Both the position numbers and the translations under genes were made by a program. Below the pieces are notes generated by a model. That model was given only the letters and a program-made list of their open reading frames with translations, was not told the origin of the DNA and made no database searches. A DNA stretch of 5,691 nt. Source: Fimenecus sp045593645. GTDB taxonomy: Bacteria > Bacillota > Clostridia > Oscillospirales > Acutalibacteraceae. This document shows positions 4,909 through 5,691 of this stretch, piece after piece (positions within the stretch are counted from its first letter, which is position 1; each line of letters opens with the position of its first letter). Where the stretch lies: contig JAZNWZ010000058.1 in NCBI GenBank assembly GCA_045593645.1, forward strand, positions 1 to 5,691, given 5' to 3'.

Positions 4909-5576
4909 AATCAAGTGATAATCTTTTTTGGTTAGGTCGTTATGTTGAGCGTGTATTTACAACCTTAAAGGCTTTTACTGAGTGCTATGACACAATGATT
5001 GACATAAATGATGATGAATATGTAACCTTTTGTGCTCGTTTAGGTATTGCTAACAATTATTCTTGCAGACAAGAGTTTATAAGCTCGTTTTTATTTGATG
5101 CAAATGACCCATCATCAATTTATTCAAGCCTTCTTCACGCTTATGACAATGCAGTTGAAATGAGAAATGTTATTTCTTCTGACACTCTTTCATATCTTCA
5201 GCTTGCCGTTGATATTATGGAAAAGAGTAGGGGTAGCAATGCTCCACTTTTAAAGGTGCAAGAGGTAACTGACTGGATTTTCGCCTTTTGGGGCAGTGCT
5301 GACGATAACATTGAAGCAGAGTCATCACGAAACATTTTAAAATTTGGTCGTAGTATTGAAAGAATTGACCTTTATACTCGTCTTGATGCACCAATTGAAA
5401 TGGTGAGAAAAGAGTTTTCAATTATGCTTAACCGACTTTATAAGGTGGGCATTGATTTTAATACTCACTCAATAGAGCATCTTACTCGTATGATTCTTGA
5501 AGAGGACGACTATAAACCATATAAAATCTCAATTCAAAATGAATTGTGTCAACTTTTCGTAACAGGGGTGATTTAA
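4890..5576 (+). CDS. Alpha-E domain protein
   Basis: Protein of 228 residues of the alpha-E family (relative Rv2410c), an all-helical domain of unknown biochemical role that nearly always accompanies circularly permuted ATP-grasp enzymes. Diagnostic segments are NLFWLGRYVERV (11-22), DANDPSSIYSSL (70-81), AYDNAVEMRNVIS (84-96) and FGRSIERIDLYTRL (152-165). It is shorter than the roughly 300-residue forms I recall from other phyla, with no sign of a frameshift. The ATG at 4890 puts the family's N-terminal motif 10 residues in, as expected. AAGGA (4882-4886) and GGGAGGAGG (4869-4877), both within the preceding gene, can recruit ribosomes. The gene overlaps the ATP-grasp gene by 19 bases and the next gene by one base, so the three products are probably made together and may form a complex. 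Confidence 0.92.
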   Translation: MGIISIKSSDNLFWLGRYVERVFTTLKAFTECYDTMIDINDDEYVTFCARLGIANNYSCRQEFISSFLFDANDPSSIYSSLLHAYDNAVEMRNVISSDTLSYLQLAVDIMEKSRGSNAPLLKVQEVTDWIFAFWGSADDNIEAESSRNILKFGRSIERIDLYTRLDAPIEMVRKEFSIMLNRLYKVGIDFNTHSIEHLTRMILEEDDYKPYKISIQNELCQLFVTGVI

Positions 5577-5691
5577 TGGCAACACTTGATTTTAATTACA
5601 ATATGACTATTAAGTTTTCATTGCCTGTTATAAAGCATTGTTACACACTTCGCTTAATTCCTTTAGAATGTGAAAATCAACATATTGAAGA
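5576..5691 (+). CDS. Transglutaminase-like protein, N-terminal fragment (runs off window)
   Basis: Only the first 38 codons are present. The start ATG shares its A with the alpha-E stop codon (TAATG), and AGGGGTG (5564-5570) precedes it by 5 bases. The visible protein has a strand pattern FNYNMTIKFSLPV followed by YTLRLIPLECENQHIE, which fits the N-terminal beta domain of bacterial transglutaminase-like proteins (alternating hydrophobic residues, a central LRLIP, then a Gln). The position after ATP-grasp and alpha-E genes is where this family is expected (compare Rv2409c). The Cys-His-Asp catalytic core would lie beyond the window, so whether it is an active cysteine protease or amidase cannot be judged here. 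Confidence 0.7.
   Translation, partial: MATLDFNYNMTIKFSLPVIKHCYTLRLIPLECENQHIE

Overview
This 5.7 kb window looks like chromosomal DNA from a low-GC Gram-positive anaerobe, most likely a gut Clostridia (Oscillospirales/Ruminococcaceae-like). The evidence is AT-rich coding sequence, strong AGGAGG-type ribosome binding sites, tRNA genes that encode their own CCA ends, near-consensus sigma-A promoters, a cytosolic GH43-type glycoside hydrolase, and protein families that I recall as common in gut Firmicutes. The genus cannot be fixed from the sequence alone.

Layout: (1) Bases 1-394 hold a tRNA array on the plus strand, Asp (5' end outside the window), Phe, Gly and Cys. One terminator-like hairpin lies between Gly and Cys and a strong one follows Cys. 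(2) Bases 395-552 are non-coding. They hold an AT-rich block of ATGAATAATGAA-type motifs in both orientations that looks like a small dispersed repeat, and it carries a second copy of part of the tRNA-Cys terminator. (3) Bases 553-1386, minus strand, encode a radical SAM/SPASM protein with no visible precursor peptide. (4) Bases 1387-1494 hold two back-to-back promoters that drive this gene leftward and the next operon rightward. (5) Bases 1495-3451 are a compact three-gene operon: a protein with a C-terminal zinc ribbon, a GH43-type glycoside hydrolase, and a small two-helix membrane protein with an acidic duplicated tail. It closes at a clear terminator (3460-3488). (6) From 3595 to the window end runs a second operon with its own promoter: a circularly permuted ATP-grasp ligase, an alpha-E protein and the start of a transglutaminase-like protein. 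Both gene junctions overlap.

The last operon is the most interesting part. Circularly permuted ATP-grasp, alpha-E and transglutaminase-like genes form a recurrent bacterial cluster (for example Rv2411c-Rv2410c-Rv2409c in Mycobacterium tuberculosis). Comparative genomics predicts that it makes or attaches a peptide-like product through ATP-dependent amide bond formation, but to my knowledge its substrate is not established. The set is therefore recognisable but functionally open. The other unexplained items are the orphan radical SAM gene, the unusual partners of the glycoside hydrolase, and the repeat block beside the tRNA array.
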